This document shows, piece by piece, positions 43,946 through 54,345 of a stretch of 64,000 bases of DNA; position 1 is the first letter of the stretch, and each line of letters begins with the position of its first letter. This DNA comes from Scolanthus callimorphus (taxonomy: Eukaryota > Cnidaria > Anthozoa > Actiniaria > Edwardsiidae): contig CM066913.1 in NCBI GenBank assembly GCA_033964015.1, forward strand, positions 27,554,790-27,618,789, given 5' to 3'. The notes beneath the pieces were generated by a model. It saw only the letters and a list, made by a program, of their open reading frames with translations, did not search any database and was not told the origin of the DNA. Both the position numbers and the translations under genes were made by a program.

Positions 43946-45474
43946 GCATCCACGAGAACCACTATGTCGCCTACTGCTACGTTCCGTTTGGGTAGTAGCC
44001 ATTTCATCCTCTCTTGAAGAATTGGGACGTACTCCTTAGTCCATCTCCGCCAGAAGATGTCAGACATATATTGTACTTGTCTCCATCTGCGTTTAGAGTA
44101 AACATCCTCTTTACAGAATACACCAGGAGGAAATGAGGGCTCGCCTTTGAGGAGGAGGAGGTGATTGGGCGTGATAGCCTCGAGGTCGTTCGGATCGTCT
44201 GATACGCTTGTCAAGGGGCGGCCATTCAGAATGGATTCTGCTTCACACATTAGCGTCAGGAGACTCTCGTCGGTCAACACTTGCTGATTTAACAGGGCAT
44301 TGAAGATCCTTCGTATGCTTCTGATTTGCCGCTCCCAAATGCCTCCATGATGGGATCCGAGAGGAGGACTGAAATGCCACTCTATGGCTTTCTGCAGCAT
44401 ATACTCGTGTATAGCCTCTTGATTCCACTCTTGAATGCTCTCACGGAGTTCCTTCTCCCCACCTGTCAAGTTGGTGCCGTTATCTGACCACATTTCCTTT
44501 ACTTGGCCTCTTCTAGCTACAAATCTACGCAGAGCCATCAGGAATCCGTCCAATTCCAAGCTATGTGCTATTTCTATGTGAACAGCTCGAATGGCCATGC
44601 AGGTAAATATTACCCCATATCTTTTCACTTTAGTGCGCTTACAGAGCACCATGAAAGGACCAAAATAGTCCACGCCAACAGAAGTGAACGGGGGCTTATC
44701 TGGCATTAAGCGGCTCCGTGGAAGATCAGACATCTTTTGTTCTATAGGAGGGGCTTGTCGGCGTCGGCAACTCACGCAGTCTTTGAGGATTTTCCGGACC
44801 ACAGAATTTCCCTTTAACACCCAATACTTGGAACGAACTGTGGCTAGTACGTACTGCCTGCCAGAGTGACCAGAGATTTCATGATAATGACTAATTATGA
44901 GAGTGGTCACGTGATGGTCCTTTGGTAGGATCACTTGGTGTTTTGCGCTCTCGTCAACTGTCGACGCACTTAATCTACCACCCACGCGCAAAAGTCCTTC
45001 AACAACAATCGGGTCTAGCTTGATGATGGGACTGGACTTCTTAAGGGGACTTCTGCTGTTGGCTTTCTTTTCTTTCGAGGATTTGGAGTTTCGTTCTTCT
45101 AATGCCCTGATTTCTTCCGGGAATGACTGTACTTGTATGTACTTGACGATCTCTCTTTCACTTCTTTCCATTTCTTTAAGCGTGATAGGTTCAATCTCTT
45201 GATTCGAATTAAGATGATCTTGCCTGTTTCGCGCCATGAGCAGTTTATCCTTAAAGCGTAATAGCCAGGCGACAATCTTCCGCAATCTATACCACGACGA
45301 GAATTTCTTAAAAACATCATCTACTGTGACCGTAACTGACTCGTTCTTGACCACAGCGTGAGAAGAAGATTCTTTCTTAACTTCGGGATCCTGATCTGGT
45401 ACAGCCCCTATTGACTCGGTCTGTTTGGCCAGTCTTCCTCTCTTCTCCATAGAAATGACGGGCCGTTCTTCCAT
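43909..45474 (-). CDS. BEL integrase, in -1 frame
   Basis: This 521-codon frame overlaps the end of gag-pol by 67 bp and lies in the -1 frame, so its first 20 or so residues are the overlap. It shows the His/Cys zinc domain (HYHEISGHSG, then CVSCRRR, about 196-240) and a DDE core with Asp in GVDYFGPF (about 268), Asp in MWSDNGTNLTGGE (about 328) and Glu in GGIWERQIRS (about 381). A DUF5641-like C-terminal domain begins (FWRRWTKEYVPILQER ... GDIVVLVDA) but the frame breaks at about 43935 and stops at 43909. No classical X-XXY-YYZ slippery heptamer was seen in the overlap, so an indel or sequence error is as likely as programmed frameshifting. Confidence 0.88.
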   Translation of the reverse strand: MEERPVISMEKRGRLAKQTESIGAVPDQDPEVKKESSSHAVVKNESVTVTVDDVFKKFSSWYRLRKIVAWLLRFKDKLLMARNRQDHLNSNQEIEPITLKEMERSEREIVKYIQVQSFPEEIRALEERNSKSSKEKKANSRSPLKKSSPIIKLDPIVVEGLLRVGGRLSASTVDESAKHQVILPKDHHVTTLIISHYHEISGHSGRQYVLATVRSKYWVLKGNSVVRKILKDCVSCRRRQAPPIEQKMSDLPRSRLMPDKPPFTSVGVDYFGPFMVLCKRTKVKRYGVIFTCMAIRAVHIEIAHSLELDGFLMALRRFVARRGQVKEMWSDNGTNLTGGEKELRESIQEWNQEAIHEYMLQKAIEWHFSPPLGSHHGGIWERQIRSIRRIFNALLNQQVLTDESLLTLMCEAESILNGRPLTSVSDDPNDLEAITPNHLLLLKGEPSFPPGVFCKEDVYSKRRWRQVQYMSDIFWRRWTKEYVPILQERMKWLLPKRNVAVGDIVVLVDAKVARVNGYLRE

Positions 45475-48400
45475 CTACTTGAACTTACAAGCGCTTTTGC
45501 TGGGAGACCTCTTGAGGCGTCATCGGCTGGGTTAAGCTTGGTGCCCACATGCCTCCATTGTGATGGATTAGAGTAATCTCTGATCGTGGAGATTCTGTTT
45601 GCAACGAAGGTGTGGAATCTCTTGTCCTCGTTCTCTATATAAAGCAGGACAGAGGTGCTATCAGTCCAGAAGTAGCTGGTATTTATGGGAATGCTCAACT
45701 CTTTCCTCATCATCTTGTCTAGTCTGATAGAGATGGTAGCTGCCGTTAGCTCCAAACGAGGTATTGTAATGCTCTTAAGCGGGGTGAGTCTTGACTTTGC
45801 GATGAGAAAAGAACAGTGAATTCTCTCTTGGTTGTCTACTAATCTCAGATACGTCACTGATCCGTACCCCGACTGACATGCATCGGAAAAGCTGTGGAGC
45901 TGTGCTTCAACTATCTCACCAAAGTCTGACGGCTTTTGGCATCTATCTATGGTGAAGTCAGATAACTGCGGGAGATCCTTCACCCAGCAACGCCATCTCT
46001 CTTGGTGAGCATCAGGTATCTGGTCATCCCAGCCAAGTTTCAATCGACATAGGTCTTGTAGGATTAGCTTGGCGGGTAAAACAAAGGGCGCCACAAAGCC
46101 AAGAGGATCAAAGACTGAACTCACCATTGACAATATGCCACGTCTAGTTGTCGGTTGATTCTTAATGGTGATCTTAAATCCGAAGGTGTCCGTTTCAGTG
46201 GACCACTGGACGCCTAGTGCCCTGTCGATTGGCAAAGCTTCTCTGTCTAAGTCGAGACTTTGTATGTTCTTTGCGCGCTCCTTGTCGGGAATGGTATCTA
46301 GAACGTCTCTTCTGTTGCTTGTCCATTTAGTCAGATGAAAACCACCTCTAGCTAGAAGCTCGGATAAGTCTTGAAAAAGTAGCACAGCATCCTTGCACGT
46401 TGGCACAGATTTCAAACAATCATCGACGTAAAAGTTGTTAAACACTGTATTTACAACTTCATCAGAAAAGATCCCTCTGTTGTCGTTTGCCGTCTTGCGT
46501 AGAGCGTAATTGGCTGAGCTTGGCGAAGATATGGCTCCAAATAGATGGACTACCATCTTGTGATCTACAAGTTCGTTGTCAAGATTTCCATCTTTCCACC
46601 AAAGAAATCGAAGCACGTCGCTGTCTTCTTCTGGAATTCTTACTTGGTGGAACATTGCTTTGATATCGGATTTCACCGCTACCTGTTCTTGACGGAATCT
46701 TGTTAGGACTCCCACCAAGGAATTTGTCAAATCTGGTCCCTTGTACAACACATCGTTCAGTGCAGTTCCTCTGAATTTCGCTGAACAATCAAAAACCACT
46801 CTAAGTTTTCCTGGCTGATAAATGCCGTGGTTAGGAATGTAATAAAGCTTGCCATCTCGAGGTTTAGGATCACTGGGCAGCAAACGGCGTGCATAGTTCT
46901 TCTCAAGTAGTGTTGTCATGAACGCGTCGTAATCTTTAAGCAGCTTGGGATCCTTTACGAGTTTCTTCTTGAGCCACATCGCTCTCTGCTCAACGTAAGA
47001 TCTGTTGTTGGGTAACATAGGGTCTGGTCTCTTGAAGGGTAAGCCAATGTAATAGTGCCCGTCTTTTAACTTGACCGTTGCCTCAGCATTCTGGATGAAC
47101 TTCTTTTCGTCTTGGGACATTGTTTCATGGTCATCAGTAGTCGTGTCATTAAAATCTCTTTGATAAGACTCTAGTACGATCTGCTGTAGTAAGGCGTCGC
47201 TCTTGATGCAGGAATTGGTCACTGAAGTGTCTCCGTGACTCACAGGACCATTAATTGTCCAGCCCAAACACGTTCTTGTGGCGTACGGGCCGCCGTTGAC
47301 GCTGTTGCGAACCTCCAAGGGGTCCAGAGCCTTCGGTACATTAGCTCCAATAAGCAGACCAACACCAGCTTTCACACTAGGAATCTCTATTCCTTGTAGA
47401 TGTGGCCAGGAGTCAACATCTTCTTGTGTTGGGATGTCGCCAATGGAAACGGGTAGATTCTTTGTCGAGTAGACTAACGGTATGTGAACACAGTTGTTTT
47501 CTTCTAAATCAAACACTTGTACATCCCTCAAGATATTGCTATCGACCATGCTATCTTTCTTCTGTAAGGTAGACAACGAGATCTTCGTCTTCACTCCTTC
47601 AACTTCGAGCTCTTTCAAAAGCAACTCCGAGCAGAACGAGGTATTGCTTCCGTTATCAAGGAATGCATGTGTAAGCACAATTCTCTTACTTCCTGGGACT
47701 TTGACCTTGACTGGTATAAGCGCCATAGCAACAGTGGAAACTCCGGCCCCCATTAGGCCAGATACACTTACATCAACCTCGGTAAAGCCACTAGCTGCTT
47801 GGGGTGTTTCAGCCGTCTCGTCTCGTGAATCCTGTTTATCTCCGGAGGTGTCGGGCCTGCTTGTCTGAGCAGTATGCAGTACAGTTGGGTGTCTTCTGTT
47901 ACACTGAGGGATGCTGCACAGGAGTCTTTCTTTACAATCTTTGGATACGTGGTCGCTTGAGAGACAGCCAAAACACAAACGCTTGCTCATGAGAAACTTG
48001 ATACGTTCCTTGTATGGTTTTCTCCTCAAAGCAGTACAGTCTTCCAAATTATGATTGGGTATTTCACAGTGAGCACAGTATCTGTTTTGGGTGTTGACTT
48101 TCTTGGTCAGTTCTTGCTTAGTAGAGGTTTGCTGGCTTTCGCTCTTGACTACAGGACCAGGAGAGAACATCTCACCGCCATTGCCAGCTTGGGTTCCAAA
48201 ACATTTTCTATGTGTAACCCCTTGCTTGGTTGAAACCTTGTTTCCTCTCCCACTCTTGGAAGCATCTGATATGTTTCCGAAAACGGGATTGGTTGCTATT
48301 CTTGCTTCACGCTCAACAAAACTGACGAAATCTGCAAACTTGACTGAACGCCTTTTCTCTTCCATTATCTCGTCGGCCAATCTGCGCCATCTGAGTCTCA

Positions 48401-50207
48401 TATTGTACGGCAACTTCAAAATAATGGCCTTTATGTTATCTGGATGTTCAAATTTGTTCATATATTCGTTGTACTGCATTGCGTTTTTACAACTCGTCAG
48501 ATAAATAGATAACTTGTTTAATGCAGAGGAATCATCAGATCTGACCAAAGGCCAATTCAAAGCTCTTTCAACATACGCATGCGCGATCTTAAAGTCACTC
48601 CCATACTTCTCTTTCAAAAGCTTGCGCGCTTCTTTATACCCAATCTCAGCATTCATGTGATTACAAGATTTAATTAGTTCTTTTACTTCACCAGTTGTGT
48701 ATTGTTCCAAATAGTATAAGCGATCGCTGCTACTTTTGGTTTTGCTTTCTATCAAACTTTCAAAGGCACATATGAAAGACATATACTCTGTCGGTTTCCC
48801 ATCAAAAACGGGTATTTGCGGACGAGGTAGCGTACTTTTTTGATGTTGCATTGACAATGCCTGGATTACCTCATTTTGTTGTTTGTGAAGTTCGAGCATT
48901 TCTCTGTAAGTGTTGGTGCTGTTCGCATTGCTCAAAACACGCTCGCTTTGCATTGTATTCAAACTATGATCAGATAGAAATGTACTAGGGCCCCCTTTGG
49001 AAACTGAAGACAAGTGATCTTCCATAACATGTGTGCTGGACATGTGTGCAGAATTAACCGGCTGGTCCACAGACTTCGCCATTGAAGGGACAACTGGAAA
49101 GTCTTCAACTGGAAATGGGTCGACAGCTTTGTCATGAATTAAATTAGCAGGATATGAACCAAACTGGTGAAGGACTGGAAGCGAGGGGTCAGCGGTATTC
49201 AATTTGGGAGAGCCTGAGAATACATTGTCAGCGGTCTCCACCTTTTTAACCTTTGGCGAAAGTGAGTATGTGTGTCCAGCGGTTTTACCACTGTGCAAAA
49301 GTGGATATGAGGTTCCAGCGGTTACACTCACGGGGAAGACTGGGGACCAATCTTGGACCTGACCTTCACTCAATTCCCTTTGCCCAAAATCCTTTACAAG
49401 ATTGGCTGACTGAAAAAGGGTTTTTTGCTTGTTTTCAGATAAACTCCCAAAGGCTCGCTCTTTCGCTTCGCTTTTCGCAATTTCAGTTTCTAGCTTAAAG
49501 CTTTCCTCCCTCTCATTCAGCGAGAATTCTTTCGCGGCAATTTCTTGTTTAAGTTTAAATCTTTCCTTTGCGAAAGCTTGTCTTTTAGCAAGCGCGACCT
49601 GTTCCACCCTTAGCGCAGCCAATTTAGCGGACTCTTTAGCTTTTACCGCAGACAGTGAACTTTTTGTTGAAGACACACGACTATTAACCTTTGAGAACTT
49701 CGTAGAAATATTACTGGCAGAGTCTTCTGGGTTCAATACCGGTACAGTTTCTTTTGCTTCAGGATTATTAATTTGCTGTGTTTCAACTTCAGCTTCAGGA
49801 ATTGCATTCTGATCGAGCACTTCCATTTCGCCTCGCTCCGACGTAGCGACAATAAAGGTTTCTATACGATCCTTAAAGTCTGCCATCAATATCTCTTGAC
49901 TCTCAAAATACATATCAGATTCAATAATTTCGTCTTCATCTTGAAGCACATTGTGATAATGATAATGGGCTCGACGAAAATTCTCAAAATAATCATTCAA
50001 CTCGTAAAGCTTTGCGATTATATCATCTAAATTCTCCCGAGATAGTTCAATTGCGTTAATTTCGTTTCTTTTTCTCGTTACCACAGACAACGTTCCACTT
50101 CTACGACGTCTCAGCGTCTTCACATTCTCCAAAAAAGCACCATGTTCAACATTTCGAACCCTGGCTCTAGGGCCGTGACTTTCACTTTCACTGTCCGTAG
50201 ACATCAA
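45408..50207 (-). CDS. BEL gag-pol polyprotein: Gag, protease, RT, RNase H
   Basis: A 1,599-residue frame starts 92 bp after the 5' LTR. Residues 1-450 are Gag-like with a long Lys/Glu/Ala-rich coiled-coil stretch (about 185-255). Residues about 460-610 are a DUF1759-type domain (PQIPVFDGKPTEYMSF ... NWPLVRS). Two CCHC knuckles follow: CAHCEIPNHNLEDC at about 708 and CFGCLSSDHVSKDC at about 744. The aspartic protease motif is FLDNGSNTSF at about 847. The RT has FDCSAKFRG, DIKAMFHQVRIPEED and the catalytic FYVDDC with YVDD at 1260-1263. RNase H spans about 1435-1575 (HSFSDACQSGYGS, IPRLELTAA, WTDSTSV, NPADDASRG). The frame ends just after RWKNGPSFLWRREEDWP, where other BEL proteins run on into integrase. 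It is likely functional up to that point. Confidence 0.93.
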   Translation of the reverse strand: MMSTDSESESHGPRARVRNVEHGAFLENVKTLRRRRSGTLSVVTRKRNEINAIELSRENLDDIIAKLYELNDYFENFRRAHYHYHNVLQDEDEIIESDMYFESQEILMADFKDRIETFIVATSERGEMEVLDQNAIPEAEVETQQINNPEAKETVPVLNPEDSASNISTKFSKVNSRVSSTKSSLSAVKAKESAKLAALRVEQVALAKRQAFAKERFKLKQEIAAKEFSLNEREESFKLETEIAKSEAKERAFGSLSENKQKTLFQSANLVKDFGQRELSEGQVQDWSPVFPVSVTAGTSYPLLHSGKTAGHTYSLSPKVKKVETADNVFSGSPKLNTADPSLPVLHQFGSYPANLIHDKAVDPFPVEDFPVVPSMAKSVDQPVNSAHMSSTHVMEDHLSSVSKGGPSTFLSDHSLNTMQSERVLSNANSTNTYREMLELHKQQNEVIQALSMQHQKSTLPRPQIPVFDGKPTEYMSFICAFESLIESKTKSSSDRLYYLEQYTTGEVKELIKSCNHMNAEIGYKEARKLLKEKYGSDFKIAHAYVERALNWPLVRSDDSSALNKLSIYLTSCKNAMQYNEYMNKFEHPDNIKAIILKLPYNMRLRWRRLADEIMEEKRRSVKFADFVSFVEREARIATNPVFGNISDASKSGRGNKVSTKQGVTHRKCFGTQAGNGGEMFSPGPVVKSESQQTSTKQELTKKVNTQNRYCAHCEIPNHNLEDCTALRRKPYKERIKFLMSKRLCFGCLSSDHVSKDCKERLLCSIPQCNRRHPTVLHTAQTSRPDTSGDKQDSRDETAETPQAASGFTEVDVSVSGLMGAGVSTVAMALIPVKVKVPGSKRIVLTHAFLDNGSNTSFCSELLLKELEVEGVKTKISLSTLQKKDSMVDSNILRDVQVFDLEENNCVHIPLVYSTKNLPVSIGDIPTQEDVDSWPHLQGIEIPSVKAGVGLLIGANVPKALDPLEVRNSVNGGPYATRTCLGWTINGPVSHGDTSVTNSCIKSDALLQQIVLESYQRDFNDTTTDDHETMSQDEKKFIQNAEATVKLKDGHYYIGLPFKRPDPMLPNNRSYVEQRAMWLKKKLVKDPKLLKDYDAFMTTLLEKNYARRLLPSDPKPRDGKLYYIPNHGIYQPGKLRVVFDCSAKFRGTALNDVLYKGPDLTNSLVGVLTRFRQEQVAVKSDIKAMFHQVRIPEEDSDVLRFLWWKDGNLDNELVDHKMVVHLFGAISSPSSANYALRKTANDNRGIFSDEVVNTVFNNFYVDDCLKSVPTCKDAVLLFQDLSELLARGGFHLTKWTSNRRDVLDTIPDKERAKNIQSLDLDREALPIDRALGVQWSTETDTFGFKITIKNQPTTRRGILSMVSSVFDPLGFVAPFVLPAKLILQDLCRLKLGWDDQIPDAHQERWRCWVKDLPQLSDFTIDRCQKPSDFGEIVEAQLHSFSDACQSGYGSVTYLRLVDNQERIHCSFLIAKSRLTPLKSITIPRLELTAATISIRLDKMMRKELSIPINTSYFWTDSTSVLLYIENEDKRFHTFVANRISTIRDYSNPSQWRHVGTKLNPADDASRGLPAKALVSSSRWKNGPSFLWRREEDWPNRPSQ

Positions 50208-50298
50208 TTAAATAATCAATTATAACACAGTTCGATTAAAGCAACACAGTTCAATATCATCCTGTTAGACTGTCTTTTCTTGACGTAACTTTAAACGA

Positions 50299-50905
50299 TG
50301 TAATTGCCAATTCGGCGTGCATTTGGTTGGATGATACGGTAAGTTACATGGAGACATATAGTACGAAAAAACATTTATTAACACTTAGCTGTGACTTGAC
50401 GAGTACGAGTAGACTTGAATTAAATTGACGGTGAACTGACGGTGGTAAATTGTCGATGACTTTACTGTCCTGTACTGTATGTGGTTTAAACTATAGAGCG
50501 AAATGCAACAAACAAGACTAGTGAAAACTAAGTTATAAATCAAAAATTGACAAGGCAAAAGTGACGTTAAACTAAATAAAATGGATTGTACTTACGTTAC
50601 GTATGACTCCAAACACACAAATAGACTAAAACCAACTGTACAAATGTACGACTGCCTAAAAGGCCCAAAATTAAACACTGCCTTGACGGCTCCAAAACAA
50701 GTTTCTGCTTTCTTCAACAACTGAACTGATTATGAATTGTAAATGTGCGTCCAAAATGCAAATAAGAAAAGGAATGTAGCTAAAATACACAGAATTTACT
50801 TTACAAAGGAGTGTACGATAACAAAGCTAATGCACGGGCTATTTAAACTTGAATGACGATTAAATTATTATAAAGAAATAGCAATTAATTGACACGGATC
50901 CAACA
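50299..50905 (-). repeat. BEL 5' LTR
   Basis: It starts TGTTGGATCCGTGTCAAT and ends GGCAATTACA when read on the minus strand. It is followed by a 92 bp leader up to the gag-pol ATG at 50207. Confidence 0.95.
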
Positions 50906-51228
50906 CCCATTTTTCCTTCTTTTGAAACTACTATTTTTCTTATCTAGCTACTAGCTATTAGTACTAAAAAGCATACTATAATTTCTAACTACGTATTATA
51001 TTCTGCAACATATAATCATCCTTTACTTCCGGTTTGAGCATGTCTGGGCAAGTCCATCTCAAGAGCGGACAAGTTTGTTCAACCTATTGTTTTCACTAAT
51101 GACGTCACTTCCGGCCTGGATATGCCTCTGACATGATATGTATGACATAAACACGTGTGCCTAGGGCAGATCCGCCCTTATCCGCCCGCGCTAAAACCCT
51201 TACTTTGTATACTACTGGCAGATGGACT
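50906..51228 (-). repeat. Foldback element, right arm, outer part
   Basis: The reverse complement of 41775-42063: CCCATTTTTCCTTCTTTTGA through CATGATATG and GCCCGCGCTAAAACCCTTAC to GTATACTACTGGCAGATG. With 42840-43038 it makes the full right arm once the BEL element is removed. Confidence 0.85.
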
Positions 51229-54200
51229 CAGATGAAGGCAGATGAACCCACATAAAGGCAGATGCATCCAGATGAAGGCAGATGAACACAGATGAAGGCA
51301 GATGAACTCAGATGAAGGCAGATGAACCCAGATGAAGGCAGATGAACCCAGATGATGGCAGATGAACCCAGATGAACTCAGATGAACCCAGATGAAATCA
51401 GATGAAGGCAGATGAACCCAGATAAGGCAGATGAACCCAGATGAAGGCAGATGAACCCAGATGAAGGCAGATGAACTCAGATGAAGGCAGATGAACCCAG
51501 ATGAACTCAGATGAAGGCAGATGAACTCAGATGAAGGCAGATGAACCCAGATGAAGGCAGATGAACTCAGATGAACTCAGATGGACCCAGATGAATCGAG
51601 ATGAACTCAGATGAAGGCAGATGATCTCAGATGAACTCAGATGAAGGCAGATGTACCCAGATGAAGGCAGATGAACTCAGATGAAGGCAGATGAACTCAG
51701 ATGAAGGCAGATGAACTCAGATGAAGGCAGATGAACCCAGATGAAGGCAGATGAACTCAGATGAACCCAGATAATCGAGACGAAGGCAGATGAAGGAAGA
51801 TGAAGGAAGATGAACCCAGATGAAGGCAGATGAACCCAGATGAAGGCAGATGAACTCAGATGAAGGCGGATGAACTCAGATGAAGGCAGATGAACTCTGA
51901 TGAAGGCAGATGAACTCAGATGAAGGCAGATGAACCCAGATGAGGGCAGATGAACCCAGATGAAGGCAGATGAACCCAGATGAAGGCAGATGAACCCAGA
52001 TGAAGGCAGATGAACTCAGATGAAGGCGGATGAACTCAGATGAAGGCAGTTGAACTCAGATGAAGGCAGATGAGCTCAAATGAAGGCAGATGAAGGCCGA
52101 TGAACCCAGACGAAGGCAGTTGAACCCAGATGAAGGCAGATGAACTCAATGAAGGCAGATGAAGGTAGTTGAACCCAGATGAAGGCAGATGAAGGCAGGT
52201 GAATCCAGATGAAGGCAGATGAACCCAGATGAAGGCAATGAACCCTGATGAAGGTAGATGATCCCAGATGAAGGCACATGAACTCAGATGAACCCAGATG
52301 AAGGCAGATGAAGGAAGATGAAGGCAGATGAACACAGATGAAGGCAGACGAACCTAGATGAAGGCTGATGAACCTAGATAAAGGCAGATGAATCCAGATG
52401 AAGGCAGGTGAACCAGATGAAGGCAGATGAACTCAGATGAAGGCAGATGAACTCAGATGAATCCAGATGAAGGCAGATGAACACAGATGAATGCAGATGA
52501 ACCCAGATGAAGGCAGATGAACCCAGATGAAGGCAGATGAAGACAGATGAACTAAGATGAAGGTAGATGAACTCAGATGAAGGCAGATGAACCCAGATGA
52601 AGGCAAATGCAGGCAAATGAACCCAGATGAAGGCAGATAAACCTAGATGAAGGCAGATGAACACAGATGAACTCAGATGAACCCAGATGAAGGCAGATGA
52701 ACTCAGATGAACCCAGATGAACCCAGATGAAGCAGATGAACACAGATGAAGGCAGATGAAGGCAGATGAACCCAGATTAAGGCAGACGAACCCAGATGAA
52801 GGCAGATGAACCCAGATGAAGGCAGATGAACCCAGATGAAGGCAAGTGAACCTAGATGAAGGCAGATGAACTCAGATGAACCCAGATGAAAGCAGATGAA
52901 CACAGATGAAGGCAGATGAGCCCAGATGAAGGCAGATGAAGGCAAATGAACCCAGATGAAGGCAGATGAACCAGATGAACTCAGATGAAGGCAGATGAAC
53001 ACAATGAAGGCAGATGAACCCAGACGAAGGCAGTTGAACCCAGATGAAGGCAGATGAACTCAAATGAAGGCAGATGAAGGTAGTTGAACCCAGATGAAGG
53101 CAGATGAAGGCAGGTGAATCCAGATGAAGGCACATGAACCCAGATGAAGGCAAATGAACCTGATGAAGGTAGATGATCCCAGATGAAGGCACATGAACTC
53201 AGATGAGCCTAGATGAAGGCAGACGAACCTAGATGAAGGCTGATGAACCTAGATAAAGGCAGATGAACCCAGATGAAGGCAGGTGAACCCAGATGAAGGC
53301 AGATGAACTCAGATGAAGGCAGATGAACTCAGATGAATCCAGATGAAGGCAGATGAACACAGATGAATGCAGATGAATCCAGATGAAGGCAGATGAACCC
53401 AGATGAAGGCAGATGAACCCAGATGAAGACAGATGAACCAAGATGAAGGTAGATGAACTCAGATGAAGGCAGATGAACCCAGATGAAGCCAGATGAACCT
53501 AGATGAAGGCAGATGAACACAGATGAACTCAGATGAACCCAGATGAAGGCAGATGAACTCAGATGAACCCAGATGAAGGCAGATGAACACAGATGAAGGC
53601 AGATGAAGGCAGACGAACCCAGATGAAGGAAGATGAACCCAGATGACGGCAGATGAACACAGATGAAGGCAGGTGAACCTAGATGAAGGCAGATGAACTC
53701 AGATGAACCCAGATGAAAGCAGATGAACACAGATGAAGGCAGATGAAAGCAGATGAGTCCAGATGATGGCAGATGAAGGCAAATGAACCCAGATGAAGGC
53801 AGATGAACCCAGATGAACTCAGATGAAGGCAGATGAACACAGATGAAGGCAGATGAAGGCAGATGAACCCAAATGATGGCAGATGAACCCAGATGAAGGC
53901 AGATGAACTCAGATGAAGGCAGATGAACTCAGATGAACCCAGATGAAGGCAGATGAACACAGATGAAGGCAGATGAACACAGATGAAGGCAGATGAACTC
54001 AGATGAAGGCAGATGAACTCAGATGAAGGCAGATGAACCCAGATAAAGGCAAATGAAGGCAAATGAACCCAGATGAAGGCAGATGAACCTAGATGAAGGC
54101 AGATGAACACAGATGAACTCAGATGAAGACAGATGAACTCAGATGAAGGCAGATGAACCTAGATGAAGGCAGATGAACACAGATGAACTCAGATGAAGGC

Positions 54201-54345
54201 AGATGAACTCAGATGAAGGCGGATGAACTCAGATGAAGGCAGATGAACCCAGATGAAGGCAGATGAACCCAGATGAAGGCAGATCAAGGCAAATGAAGCC
54301 AGATGAAGGCAGATGAACCCAGATGAACTCAGACGAAAGCAGATA
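51215..54345 (-). repeat. Decamer minisatellite (AGATGAANNN), 3.1 kb
   Basis: About 310 units of AGATGAANNN occur, where the last three bases are mostly GGC, CCC, CTC or CAC. GGC units usually alternate with the others, giving an apparent 20 bp unit. Two large blocks (about 52100-52700 and 53020-53530) share the same order of rare variants, so a higher-order repeat of about 875-915 bp is present. It is the reverse complement of the array at 38190-38900. Long ORFs of FICLHLGSSAFIWVH type are artefacts of the 10 bp period. Confidence 0.97.

Larger units (their letters stand above)
43039..50905 (-). mobile_element. BEL/Pao LTR retrotransposon, 7,867 bp, very recent
   Basis: 607 bp LTRs at both ends begin TGTAATTGCC and end CCAACA on the plus strand. 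A 5 bp duplication CCCAT flanks the element (43034-43038 and 50906-50910), the size typical of BEL/Pao. Line-by-line comparison shows a single LTR difference (A at 43625, T at 50885), so insertion was recent. The element reads on the minus strand: gag, protease, reverse transcriptase, RNase H in one frame, then integrase in the -1 frame. It sits in the right arm of a foldback element. A primer-binding site was not recognised. Confidence 0.97.

Noticed and set aside
52036..54110. Long ORFs of FICLHLGSSAFIWVH type on the minus strand
   Set aside because: They are produced by a 10 bp repeat that rarely gives stops; no start context or unique sequence.
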